Shown: one piece after another, positions 48,901 through 59,700 of the stretch
Layout: every line of letters starts with the position of its first letter
How positions within the stretch are numbered: position 1 is the first letter of the stretch
NCBI GenBank assembly: GCA_021229015.1
Contig: CM037782.1
Span: forward strand, 64,976,108-65,040,107
Length of the DNA stretch: 64,000 nucleotides
From: Solen grandis
Lineage: Eukaryota > Mollusca > Bivalvia > Adapedonta > Solenidae
Reading direction: 5' to 3'
Notes under the pieces: generated by a model
The model's database searches: none
What the model saw: the letters and a program-made list of their open reading frames with translations, nothing else
What the model was told of the DNA's origin: nothing
Made by a program: the position numbers and the translations under genes

Positions 48901-49673
48901 AAAACCATTACGATTGCAAGCGTTATGGTTCACTGAACGCAGCTGTAGGGTTCAGGCGTAAATGCGCATGCGTCCGTAGACGCGTAAAGTGCACTCGTTC
49001 ATGATGACGAAGTCATAACTTCCTCCGCCATTTACATATATCAATCCACATTTGCTGCTGTAAGCTAGTACTATCATATACATATCAAAACTAGTTCAAA
49101 GACACCGCGCCTTTTGAAGAACGAATTAGATCAATAATTTCAGAATATTTTAGTAACAAGTATTCAGCGGGTTAAACGTCTACTTTACATGTCATTTTGC
49201 CAAATATACCCAGCTTAAAGACGTTTGGTTCAGAGATTTTTAAAATGTGCTCTAAAAGGTCCCTGTAAATCGGTCTTATTTCGATTATTGTATGTCTTTA
49301 AATATATTCATCTATTAAATCTGAAAAAAGTCATTAATTTATGGGGATTTGATTGACGAAGAACTAGTATTATCAAATTATTCGTCGCGACGTTCCATGG
49401 TGTACAAGTGTTATACGAAAATATGTGTTTCCCACTCGATCAAGTCATCATGTATACACGTCCTGATCGTTTCCATTTTTTTTTCTTTTTGTAGTGACCT
49501 GCGGGCCACCACCTCTCGAGAACGTGAAATATAGGCCAGTACAGGACCAGTACATGTACCAGTCTTTTGTACTCCCACAAAGATGCCACAATAAAGCTGA
49601 CGAGTTTGAAGGTGCCGGAATATTACGTGTGGGAGCGATGGGAAGTGGTCTGGGTCAGCAAGATGTATACCAT
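30737..49673 (+). CDS. Astacin metalloprotease with EGF-like and six sushi domains, partial
   Basis: Exons: 30737-30769 (33-base microexon), 32414-32507, 33080-33180, 33589-33709, 34412-34481, 35853-36065, 38044-38179, 38636-38745, 39547-39759, 40128-40225, 41025-about 41107 (tentative), 42050-42200, 44332-44419, 46530-46695, 48508-48713, 49495-49673. The propeptide ends at a furin-like SRRRRSA; the astacin domain follows (FRWTHNRIPYKID). Its zinc motif HEIGHAIGLFHEQSRFDRD is complete and the Met-turn is SIMHYG. An EGF-like module (CECLCPG, CDVNMPG) and sushi modules come next, for example GKWEGKLPPC, DWDNEPPSC, QFGKWSTTDGFLPTC and GSDGKWSGSARC. One-base indels break 38636 (two), 41025, 46530 (loses the last sushi Cys), 48508 and 49495. 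Expected secreted and Zn-dependent, with sushi modules for target binding. A splice at 49764 would give an immediate stop. The signal exon is not certain. Confidence 0.8.
31332..31411. repeat. 80-base foldback around GGCTAAGTGC arms
   Basis: CGAGGAGTGAGAGCGGAACT and GGCTAAGTGCATG on the left pair with CATAAGCACTTAGCCTAGTT and TCACCCCTCG on the right, with a TATATATA centre. Probably a small MITE in an astacin-gene intron. Confidence 0.7.
32514..32960. repeat. (TCA)n/(TCT)n compound microsatellite
   Basis: About 440 bases of alternating TCA and TCT blocks. It begins only 6 bases after the splice donor of the exon ending at 32507, so the intron is almost pure repeat at its 5' end. Poly-Met and poly-Asp frames on the minus strand are artefacts. 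Confidence 0.95.
33265..33450 (+). repeat. Family C SINE, diverged
   Basis: GTCCAGTGGTAACGTACCCG and GTTGCTGGTTTGGACCC head, GTACTGTTCCAACTTAAGAA body and TTCAATCAACGTAAAACAAT tail. Confidence 0.65.
33886..33925. repeat. (GT)n(GC)n microsatellite
   Basis: A GT run passing into GCGCGCGCGC. TTAGGG-like imperfect repeats (GGGTTAGGGTTAAGGTTAG) follow at 33960-33990 and 34210-34260. Confidence 0.85.
34584..34945. repeat. 57-base tandem repeat, about six copies
   Basis: The unit is CATGAGGGGTGTGTTATACT plus ACAGAAAGCATATCAAGATT and TATTACTTTACAAAGTC. Period 57, with some units lengthened by GGTGGGT. Open frames across it come from the period being divisible by three. Confidence 0.9.
35640..35790 (-). 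repeat. Dispersed repeat shared with 50010-50135
   Basis: Its reverse complement contains TTTTCACTGGATTTGTATGC, AACCGGATGTTGC, GGTATTCTTCAAAACTG and CATGGTAAACAAAAATGGCC, in the same order as the plus-strand copy at 50010-50135. Confidence 0.7.
36530..37170. repeat. Mollusc-type tandem element with 100-120 base units
   Basis: Four imperfect units each contain TGATGAGCTCTACCCGCCAG, GGTCACGGGG and AGGTCACCGTGACC. The block ends in CTAAGGCCCCCCTCGGGGGC, the terminal hairpin also present at 13640-13660. GGTCACCGTGACC is itself a palindrome. Confidence 0.75.
37200..37380 (+). repeat. Family C SINE
   Basis: GGTGGTAACATGTCTGGCTG and GTGGGTTTGAACCCC head, TTCTGGTCCAACCCAGGAAT body, and AACTTGTTTCCCAATCGACG tail. 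Confidence 0.75.
38482..38601. repeat. Two-copy direct duplication of a GAT-rich unit
   Basis: ACTACTGCTACTACTGATGA through GATGGTGACAACAAA occurs twice with a period of about 66 bases, directly before the EGF-like exon. Confidence 0.85.
39763..39939. repeat. Foldback MITE abutting a splice donor
   Basis: GTGTAAAATCATTAATTTTC on the left and GAAAATTAATGATTTCACAG on the right are inverted repeats. The left arm starts 3 bases after the exon that ends at 39759. Related ends occur at about 63918 and 51778. Confidence 0.75.
40695..40860. repeat. Short tandem repeats of TTTCTCGAAC type
   Basis: At least seven imperfect copies of CTTCGGTTTCTCGAA in about 160 bases, resembling degenerate transposon-end sequence. 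Confidence 0.65.
41570..41760. repeat. DNA-transposon fragment (CAGTCAAACCTTTCTT end)
   Basis: Contains ACAGTCAAACCTTTCTTCAG, GGTGGTCGCTAAAGAAAG and GGTGGTCGCTTATACAG, a duplicated internal motif. Related fragments appear at about 58125-58165 and 63330-63480. Confidence 0.5.
42242..42391. repeat. 150-base foldback MITE
   Basis: Arms GGCCCCGTGTTCTCGGAAAT and ATTTTCGAGAACACGGGGCC; internal CTTAAGTAC repeats in both arms. It lies 41 bases after the donor of the exon ending at 42200. Confidence 0.85.
45115..45775 (-). repeat. Family E SINE expanded by a 47-base tandem array
   Basis: The tRNA-like head (minus strand, near 45120-45185) and the body (45640-45775) match the copy at 9735-10060. Between them about nine copies of a 47-base unit (CTACCGTAAGCCAATGTTAA plus TTATAGGTCTCAACACTCTC) fill 45187-45600. 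One unit (45380-45420) has lost several single bases relative to its neighbours. Confidence 0.75.
46396..46465. repeat. (GAA)n(GA)n microsatellite
   Basis: GAA repeats pass into GA repeats just upstream of the sushi exon at 46530. Confidence 0.95.
46728..46970 (-). repeat. Family A SINE, full-length, minus strand
   Basis: The minus strand starts GGGGCCGCCGTGGCCGAGC, then GTGGGTTCGAATCCCGG, TCCAGCTGGCTTGCGGTAGG, TAATAAGCTGGACGTCGC and ends GACGGTAAACCCCAATAC. Confidence 0.88.
47042..47199. repeat. Foldback MITE with about 35-base inverted repeats, copy 1
   Basis: The left end AAGGTAAAGTCCCTGTAATA is answered by CATTACAGGGACTTTACCTT; the arms run inward to the GGACC/GGTCC pair. Full length 158 bases. 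Copy 2 is at 30019-30164. Confidence 0.9.
47411..48370. repeat. AGCTCATCTGAGC element with about 300-base tandem units
   Basis: It opens with AGCTCATCTGAGCACAGCG and GTCGTCAACAATTTGCTTTA, as does the element at 58651. Three imperfect units follow, each with CTTCAAAACTACTGG, CAGATTTCAAAAT, ACATGGCCGCCA and ACATCTCCTCTGAAACC. Confidence 0.8.
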
Positions 49674-50009
49674 GTGAGTTCTTGTATTTACTACTGAAGC
49701 AGATCACAGGTGACATTAACTAATAATTTGATTTTAACTATATGTGTGCATTGCCTCTATCACTACCCATCTACAGGAGCATGGTCACCCAGAGTAACCA
49801 TCCGTGGATGTGAAAAATGTACAGGCAATAGCATCACGAACGGCATTGAACCTATATTTAGAATTATATAACCTACGTTTAAAATTTCTTTTTTGTATGT
49901 GCCGTCACATGACCGATCGCATTTATTCTGTGCGCATGCGCTAATTTCACAGGCTGAATTTCGAACTGGGGCAAGTTGCATACACAAGTAGTTTCAATAA
50001 GTTTCGATG

Positions 50010-50135
50010 TACTTTTCACTGAATTTGTATGCAACCGGATGTTACCAAAATAACTTTCGTGACAGAGGAAGGTACTCTTCAAAGGTGCCTCGCGAAGTAA
50101 CATGGTAAACAAATATGGCTGACAAGGTTTTGGAG
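50010..50135 (+). repeat. Dispersed repeat shared with 35640-35790
   Basis: TTTTCACTGAATTTGTATGC, AACCGGATGTTACC, GGTACTCTTCAAAGGTG and CATGGTAAACAAATATGGCT, antiparallel to the other copy. It is near the end of contig 2. Confidence 0.7.
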
Positions 50136-50251
50136 TTTCATAATCGAAATGGATATTACTTAAATGCTCATTAAATGTGACATTAAATGTTTTGCTTGTC
50201 GTTTCTGTTTAGATTTATAAAAATAGTGTTCATATGCCATTTAAATGCACT

Positions 50252-50351
50252 NNNNNNNNNNNNNNNNNNNNNNNNNNNNNNNNNNNNNNNNNNNNNNNNN
50301 NNNNNNNNNNNNNNNNNNNNNNNNNNNNNNNNNNNNNNNNNNNNNNNNNNN
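50252..50351. other. Assembly gap of 100 N
   Basis: Exactly 100 N. The 5' exons of CCDC180 and any terminal exon of the astacin gene may be missing here, and the two genes need not be true neighbours. Confidence 0.98.
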
Positions 50352-50465
50352 CTTAAACATAATAACAACAAAAACAGTTAAATATGATCAAAATATATAA
50401 TGAGCATTGTATACTGAATGAATTGTTAAAAAAATTTGATATCTATTGTTTCTTGACCTTTCTAG

Positions 50466-53400
50466 GATATGCTGACCTTTACACTTGAGGGCCTAAATGA
50501 CCTATGGGTGGAGGTTGAAGGTCACTCAGTGCTGAGGCAGAGTGGATACAGCAACTGGACACCACACTGACCAAGATTGAAGATGACCGTATGGACATGG
50601 TATGGTGATCAGCAGTGTGAAAGTGTCTGATTATGTTACAGAAATTTTTACATTTGCTAATGTATTCCATCTTTTGTTAAATGTTATCAAGACATTTGAA
50701 GTGCATATTTCTTTAAGCTCTTTTTGAGACGCAAATATTAAAATGTGAATTATGGTGCTAAGCTAGATCAGGTTTTAAACCGGTAACCCTCACTTACATG
50801 CAAGTTACAGGGCATGTACTGATACTGACTGAGCCACTAGTCTGCTCACACAAAGCTCTCACGGATATGGTTTAAAATATAAGCCACTACATTTAATCTC
50901 AATGGCATTTTTTTAAATGGATAAGAAATACTGCATCTGCAAAACATATTGATTTACCAGTAATTCCAGTTTTATAAGTAAATTGTATGCTTGAAAACAA
51001 AATGCTGTAGGAAGATAAATGTTTACAATTGTCTCTTGATTAACTTCGTGATAGCATTCATGAATCTACAAGAAAAAAAATAAAAGTTTAAGATTATCAT
51101 CATAAAAAAAAATATTGGAAGGCACCATTTAATTATACCCTGCTTCACAGAAGTAGGGGCTATATACAAATCACCCATGTCACTATCACATCACGACACG
51201 ACACTGGATAGCCTGATGCCTGGATAGCACAGTGGTAAAGCACCTCACTTCTCACCAGTGCGTCCTGGGTTCAATTCCTGGTCCGTATGTGAGAGGGTAC
51301 AGTGGTCGCCCGTCCAGACACATGGGTTTTCTCTGGGCTCTCCAGTTTCCTGTCACAAAATTGACCACAAATGTCGCCACCAGAGTTTTAGAGAGTGATT
51401 AATATAAGTTGTGAGAACTTGTTTCATAATCAATGTAAAATAAATAAAGTTTATACTTTTAAATATCTTACACTCATATTACATGAAGACAAGGCGGGAT
51501 GCACAGTTATTTATCATTGTTAGTGATAGTTCTAGTTTATGAGTGTTATGTGTATTAATTGTGTTACAGATTAAGGCAGTATTTAAGGACTATGCCAAGA
51601 TGCTGGAGAAGATAGCCCATGTTCTGGCTCCGGATCTCTTCCGCTTCATGGACAAGGAATCACAGGTCAGCCATTGTTTGAGATATCAGTCCAAGGAATT
51701 TAATTCATCATAGAATTATAAGATTATATTTTGATCATCAGCCACCATCAGAGTAAAGGAAGAAAATGTAATACTGCAAAATCAATAATTTCCATGGAGG
51801 ACACATTTTCGTTGATATCATTGATCACTTATATACAAATATGAACCCCAACAAAATCTGTTCATTTGTCAGACTTCATGTTATCTGGAACAAAAATCCA
51901 CAAATGGATATACCCATGATATTTCCTTTTGACATTATAACAAAATTTATTGTCAATAATGAATAATGCTTTTACAGTAGAATACTCATGACGTATAAAC
52001 AGAAATATTTTATTTGACACAGGTTAATCATAAATTTATCTATAAAAGCAGGCATAAACAAAAACCAAAAAATTAAAAAAAATTGAAAAATTAAAAATAA
52101 AAAATCTCCCTGTCTTTTTTTAATATTTTATTTCCATCGTGTAAGACAAGGAGCAGTTTTAGAATGTTGAAAGACAAGGGATGGTTCCTAAACTGTCAAT
52201 CAAGTCTGTTTACATTAACCGGCTTATCCAACCAGTATAAGTGCAAAGCTTGTGATGAAAGGCTGACCTACGATACTCAAAAGAGCATGTGCTTTTTGTT
52301 AGCTTGTCTGTTTCAAAGAAAAAGTCGAGCTGTTATGATCGCTGGGTCGTTGTTGTTGTTGTTGTTATCATCATTGTGGTCGTCTTACTCAAACACTTTT
52401 ACAGACGAGCATTGGCATATGCTTGCGGTGCTCTTGTTTGTGGTTCTGTTTGTGAGCATTTGTCCCAGGCAGGAATTGAAATTGTCAAAATATCAATTAA
52501 AAATTTGGAACCATCCTATCACCAGCCTCATCAAATCTTAGCCAAGAAGAAATGGGAAAAAAGTTACAGATTACATTGTTTGGTTTTTATTGTAGCTCAT
52601 CAATCAGACAGTGTTGAGTAACCGGAGAGCGTACGGAGATCTTTACGTGAGACTCATGTCGATGGACATCGAGCGGGAAAAGGCGCAACACACAGGCCTG
52701 GAAACGAAGAGTAGAGGACTGGAAAATGCTGAAAACAGAACTGGCGATACAAAAGTTCAGGTGGGTGGGGTTAATTTATTTTCAAGCTTAATTATCATTT
52801 TGTGTTATAAGTTAATTTTTAACTTACAAGCAGAAAATGCAGTCAAAACAAGTGAAATTTTATCATTTCACTTTAACATAATATCAATTTTTAAAATCAG
52901 TGAAATATCAAATATTATTTCACTTGAAAAGTAGTTAAATGATCAGATTATATTTTTTTACCAATATTATTGAATCACTCACTATTTTTTTCTTATATTT
53001 TCTTTTCGTTACAGAGAGTTCATGCACCAGGACAAGATAGTGGCTCCCCCTGGTGCCAGCAAGGTACTCCAGTTTATGCTGAAGGAACAAGAAGTCCTTA
53101 GTCACAAGCGGTTGGAACTCATCAATCAACTTAGGTGAGAAAAAAAAAACAACACATTATTCAAAAAAAGCTACACATTGTGTACTAGAATTTACCAGAC
53201 TATCTGGTGTAAAGGATAATATGATGGTCAAATGGGTATTGTTAAAACTACCAAAAAGTTATTTATGTAAATAAATAAAGGTGATAAATACTTAGGAAAA
53301 ATACGACATGCACTGGTCACTTTTAAAACCAAATAATAGGGTAAATGACCATATATACAGTGCAGCTCCATTACAATGCTATATTTGGGCAGGCCTAGAT

Positions 53401-53717
53401 GCCTGTTATATTGGATAGCATTAAATGTAAGAAACAAATCACAAACTAAAGATTTGGAGTCTATCTTAGACAGTATATTGGCTTTCATGTTGAAATGGTC
53501 CACATGATAATGGATCTAGACTGTAAATGCTTTGCTGTAAAGTCCAACATTAGAAAATGTTATTGTGTTAGATGTGAAGATGATGTGTGTATTGTGTATG
53601 TTACAGGGACCTTCAACCACCCTCCTCTACCAAGACTTCGGTCTACCACTGGAACAAGGGAGTCCAGGATGTGTCTCAGGAGATAGGTAATGGCTGTTTT
53701 TTGTGATGATGATGATT

Positions 53718-53749
<32 letters not shown>

Positions 53750-56700
53750 AACAATGATGATGACAATGATGATGGTGGTAATTATTGTGATTTTGATGAT
53801 GATGGCATTGATAGTGATGGTGATGATGATGATGATATGATTGGTGACATGGTATGATGAGGAATGATGATGTGTGAAATAGGTGATATGAGATTTAAGT
53901 TTCAATGTTTTTCTTAAAACCAATATTTTAAGAAGTAACCCTACATATTGGGCTGAATCTCTGAAAAAACTTCTTGAAAAAGGTATTCTGAGCATGGTAC
54001 TTGTCTGAGTTATTTAACATCTTTTATGGCTCTTTTGTTCAAGGTTATGATCCTATTTGGCAAGCATGTAAACTTTCTTTATTTTCTACTTTAGACTCAA
54101 CTAACCAACTACACCTGGGCTACCTCCACAAGGAGTATGAGGGCACCTGCCAGGAATGTCTTGACCAGATTGACACCATCAAGGTAGAGTGACCTCCCTT
54201 GGATTTTCTTTCTTTCTTTATTCCATATTTTTGTAATGTCCAAGTTGTCGTTTAACCCACAATAGTTTGTTACTTTCACCATTGTTAAGCTAATAGCCTC
54301 TCCCCTTTCTTAGGCTAATATACTGTCCCACAGAACGACAACTCCTACATTACTAAAAGAGGGAATAGGAATATTTTGATCAGATTGACAACATCAAGGT
54401 AGAGTGACCTCCCTTGGATTTTCTTTCTTAGGTTTTATAAGAATATCTTAAGGCAGAGTGGTGGCTCAGTGGTAATGCAATGGTTAAGGGGACTTCGCTT
54501 GTATCGGTGCTATACACCGGGCATGTTAAAGAACCAGGGGTCTATTTGAAACAAGCTAGGGTAGAGCACCCGGATTCATTGTATCTGCACCTGTTTCTGT
54601 GTGGAGGTCTACCTGTCTAGAGGTGCTAAGGGAGGGCAACCCTGACAGAAAAAGTCCAAGATAACTGAATCCAAAGGTGCCTTAAAGGTGTTTTCTGTCA
54701 AAAAATGCAGCACCATGCACAAAACACCAGAGCGTGAATGCAAACAACAACATAAGAATATCTTGACCAGATTTTTTTTCTCATTTCATTATACAGAAAT
54801 ATATGGGTACACTGTCCCTGCCTGTCCCATTTTACAACAAATTAAATATCTTTATGACTCCCCCCCCCCCCCCACACACACACACACTTTCACAGAACTT
54901 GGGTAATATAGGAATCACGCTTGCCACGTCCCGTCCTACACTCACATTACATGAAGACAAGCTTGGATACACCATTAGTGATTGTTTTAGATTGCCAAGT
55001 CTATGTAACAGAAATATTCATCACCTTAAGGGATAGCACTGGTTTGATTCCTTCTTCTCTATCCTCATTCTTTCTTTCTTTCTTTGATGATGACTGAGGC
55101 TTTCATCACCTTCAGTGGCATCTCTAGTTTATCAAGAGAATTTACAACCCATTAATCGTTTACTTCATATAGACTCAAATTGAAACATCGACACACAGAG
55201 CAAACCCAGATCAGACAGCACATACAGGAGCTGTCTCATCAGGGTCTCCTCTGTTTGCTCATACAATATTTTAGCTTAAATTCCATACAGTCTTCAGAGC
55301 AAACAAAATCCATTGTTTCATATACCATTTAAAGTTCAGTTAATTAATATTCATCATATAGATTTGTACATGAATATTCATGAAGTAAAGGGCTAAGCAT
55401 ATTGCAGTTATCTCAGTAATGAGCTCAGCAATAAATACAAATGCCATTGGGGTGTATTACATCAATGAAAAAATATCAACAAACCAAATGTTTTTTTAAT
55501 ATTTCATTTTCTGGTATTACAGAAAGAACTTGTGGATTCGGGCATTTGCTCAGAATCACGGGCCAAGACAGTGGTGGAGGAGTTTATGATCCCATTGGTT
55601 GGTGAACGGCAGCGTATATACGAGGAAAACTTGGAGACAATGGAGGTATGAATCTGCTGGTTACCATAGAAACATTAAGAAAAGTGTTGTCATGGGAAAC
55701 AAACCTGCAATTTTACTTTTTAGTTTTGATACACTACTGTATTACTTAATGTTAATGTTAGCAACTATATGTTGTAAGCAACACTTTGTCCACTTTAAAC
55801 AACATGTTTGTCTCTCTCCTCTTTTCTCTAGCTGTTAGCAATCATGTTTTTTTTTGTTTTGTTTTTTTTTTTATTGTTTTTTTTTAAGCAATGTATAGAG
55901 GATATTTGTTTGTTTTGAGTGGATATGGGTTATATCTCAACGAGTAGTGATACAATGTCATATATAATATATAATGTGAAAATTATATCACTTTGTGATG
56001 AGATATAACCCATATCCACTCAAAACAAACAAATTTTCTTTTTATTTTACTAACAGCTGTTACATTTCCTTTTTAAGTTAAAAAGTAATCCTGGCAGATC
56101 TATATCATCACACTGTGGGATATGGATTTTATCTCACTGATAGAACACAGTATATCATCAGTAAGCATAAAATAAATTTTTTATTTAAACCTTTGCCTGC
56201 AACCACATGCTAATGATTTTAGCAATCATATGTCTGTTATAAAGAACCATATTTCTTTTGTTTGCAATCATATGTCCATGTCAGCAATCATCAGGGTTTT
56301 CTTTTATTTACTTTCAAATAGAACCCAAGTGACCCCTTCATATTGATTTAATACAAATTTTATTTTTTGGAACCTATGTGTTGTTGGTGTCATTAAAAAA
56401 TTTTATTGAATTTTTTGTGTTGAATGATAAAGAGGAAATTCATAGCAAGAATTCTTGACAGATTTTCTTTCCAGTAAAATTTCTATAAAATGCCAATATT
56501 GTTCACATATGCAATTTTTCCCTCCAAAAATACTTAAGACACTTTTGAACATTTTGAGTGTTTTTCAGTTAAATCTAGAAGAAATATAGATTTTGTAACT
56601 TGAAATATATTTTTGTTCCTTCAGAAAAATCTAGAAGAGACCAACAACAAAACGTCAGAAGCGCTGAAATCGCTGTTCAAGTATGCCCAGGGTGCAGCGC

Positions 56701-59700
56701 ATGTGTGGGACGTGCATGAGATTGGTCTTGCCCGCCAGGAGAGGGCACTGCAGGAGAAACTGGAGCAGTGTCGTCAGCAGCATGATAATCAGAATCAGGT
56801 AGGAGCTTGCCTATTATGTACAGGTGCAGGTCATTACTAGGTGCTATACTGGAGATGCCTCACACAGTTCATAGGATGTCTTACAAATCTGAATTCTTGA
56901 CCTTATATATACTCATTTTTACACATTGGCAGACAGAGCAGATCCAGATCAGTCACCTCCTGTAAGAGTCTGTCTGATCAGGGTCTCCTCTATTTTCTCA
57001 TACAAGAGTTTAGCTCAGATTATACACAGGCCCCATTGTTGTACCAGTTCAGTAAATTGATATTCTTCAGGTCATAAACTTGTAATGAATATTCATGAAG
57101 TAAATTGATATTCTTCAGGTCATAAACTTGTAATGAATATTCATGAAGTAAATTGATAATTTCAGGTCGTAAACTTGTAATGAATATTTATGAAGTCAAG
57201 GGGTTAAGTCTATTTATTTAATTCAGATGATATATATTATCACTATTACTAATATTAATTTCTGTGACCAATTCAGATAATGAATTTATTACATTTTCTT
57301 TTTGTGTCACCTGCTGTAAGCAGAGATGACACATACGGATTACTTTTCCATCCTCTGTCCGTCTCTTTCTGTCTCACTTTTTTGTCAAGCTTCCAGAGAA
57401 AACTCTTGTTTAAAAACTAATCTAACTCTCCAGACTGTTTTTGAATTGTTTTCAGGACAAAGAAGCTCACCTGGACATTATAATGGACAGAATGCGACAG
57501 GACGCGACCGAGAAGAACCTCAAGGACAGCCTTACAAAGTCCCTGGAGATGTTGGAGAAAATCAGACATGCGTAAGTTTTGCATTGATTACACCCCGACA
57601 AATTAGTGTTTAAATTCTAGTGCAGTATACTAAATTCAGTCTGCTGGTCATTCAGTTGGTCGGTCGGTTGGCCAGCCGGTTGGTCAGTCTGTTCGTCGGT
57701 TCAAATGATTGTGGCACAAACTACTTCTTCAGCTTTGGAGATATTTCAGTGAAACTTGGCCTTGTGATCACTATAATGGGTAGTTTTAAATGTGGTATCG
57801 TGGGCTTGCTTATGAATAGTTACAGCTCTTTGAAATTTCTCTTCACATATTTTATATATTGAGTAGTTTATGGGGCAAATGACTTCTTAATGGAAATATT
57901 TCAATTATTTTTGAAAGATTTTTTTTTACAAGGTTTCTTTTGTGTCAGAGCAGTATGAGGGTTTTTAATCACCTTCAGTGATAGTTCTAGTTTTCTTCTT
58001 ATACTGTATTTCAGCTTATGCATACCTCATAAAAAGTCAAAAATTGTGTATTGATATATTTCTTTTAATTAGCAATGAGGTGTCTTGGCATTAATTAATG
58101 ACTAAATGATACAGATACACCTGCATAATTGGCCACCTGTACTAAGAAGCCAACCTGTATTAAGCAGACCATTTTATTTTTCCCCTGACAATAAGTCTGG
58201 CTTTGTCTGATCAGGGCCTTTTTTCCAGTTTTGAAGAAGGCGCCCTAGCCCATTTTGTGGGGATTTTTTTACCATGTAGATCAGTTATCATTAAAAAAAC
58301 TCCATAAACAGGCTTAAGATTATATATATACAGTGGAACCTCGGAATACTGAACCCCCTTGGGACCAGGTGAAAAGTTCGGTTTTCTGAGGTGTTCGGTT
58401 TTGTGGGGTTTCTTTCAAATATGAGTACAGTGTACATATACAGTGTTGCAGTGTATTAATTTACTCACTCACTATCTCCATCACTCACTCAATCACTCAC
58501 TCACTTAGTTTTTGTGTTCATTGTATTTGTTTCATTTTATTATTACTGTATAAATATTTTTAGTAATCTTAAAAGAATAAACAAATAAACATAAATTTCC
58601 ACTTTCATTTATTTCAACACATTATTCATTTTTTACCTTTATTATTTTTAGCTCACCTGAGCACAACGTGCTCATGGTGAGCTTTTGTGATCGCCTTTTG
58701 TCCGTCGTCCGTGCGTGCGTGCGTGCATGCGTGCGTGCGTGCTTCCGTCGTCAACAATTTGCTTTAAACAACATCTCCTCATGATCCGCTGAAGGGATTT
58801 TGACCAAACTTCACAGGAATCATCCTTATGATGCCCTCTATCAAAGTTGTACAAATTATTCAGATTGGTTAAAAAAGTAGGTCACAGGAGCTAAAAATAG
58901 ATTTTAAAAATGCAAACTTTGAAAATCTTCTTCTGCAAAACTGCAAGGCCTAGAGCTTAGATATTTGGTATGTAGCATCATCTTATGGGCCATTACCAAG
59001 ATTGTACAAATCATAGCCCTACGGTGATAAATGACCCCGCACCAGGGGTCACTTGTTTTACATAGAGTTATATAGGAAAATCTTTAAAAATCTTCTTCTA
59101 TGAATCCATAAGGCCTAGAGCTTAGATATTTGGTATGTAGCATCATCTTATGGCCATTACCAAGATTGTCAAATCATAGCCCTAGGTGATAAATGCCCCC
59201 GCAAGGGTCACTTGTTTACATAGATTATATAGGAAAATTTAAAAATCTTCTTCTATGAATCCATAAGGCCTAGAGCTTAGATATTTGGTATGTAGCATCA
59301 TCTTATGGTCCATTACCAAGATTGTTCAAATCATAGCCAAACGGTGATAAATGCCCCCGCAATAGGGGTCACTTGTTTTACATAGAGTTATATAGGAAAA
59401 TGTTTAAAAATCTTCTTCTATGAATCCATAAGGCCTAGAGATTAGATATTTGGTATGTAGCATCATCTAATGGTTCATTACCAAGATTGTTCAAATCATA
59501 GCCCTACGGTGATAAATGCCCCCGCACCAGGGGTCACTTGTTTTACATAGAGTTATATAGGAAAATCTTTAAAAATCTTCTTCTATGAATCCATAAGGCC
59601 TAGAGATTAGATATTTGGTATGAAGCATCATCTTATGGTTCATTACCAAGATTGTACAAATCATGACCCTATGGTGATAAATGCCCCCGCACCATGGGTC

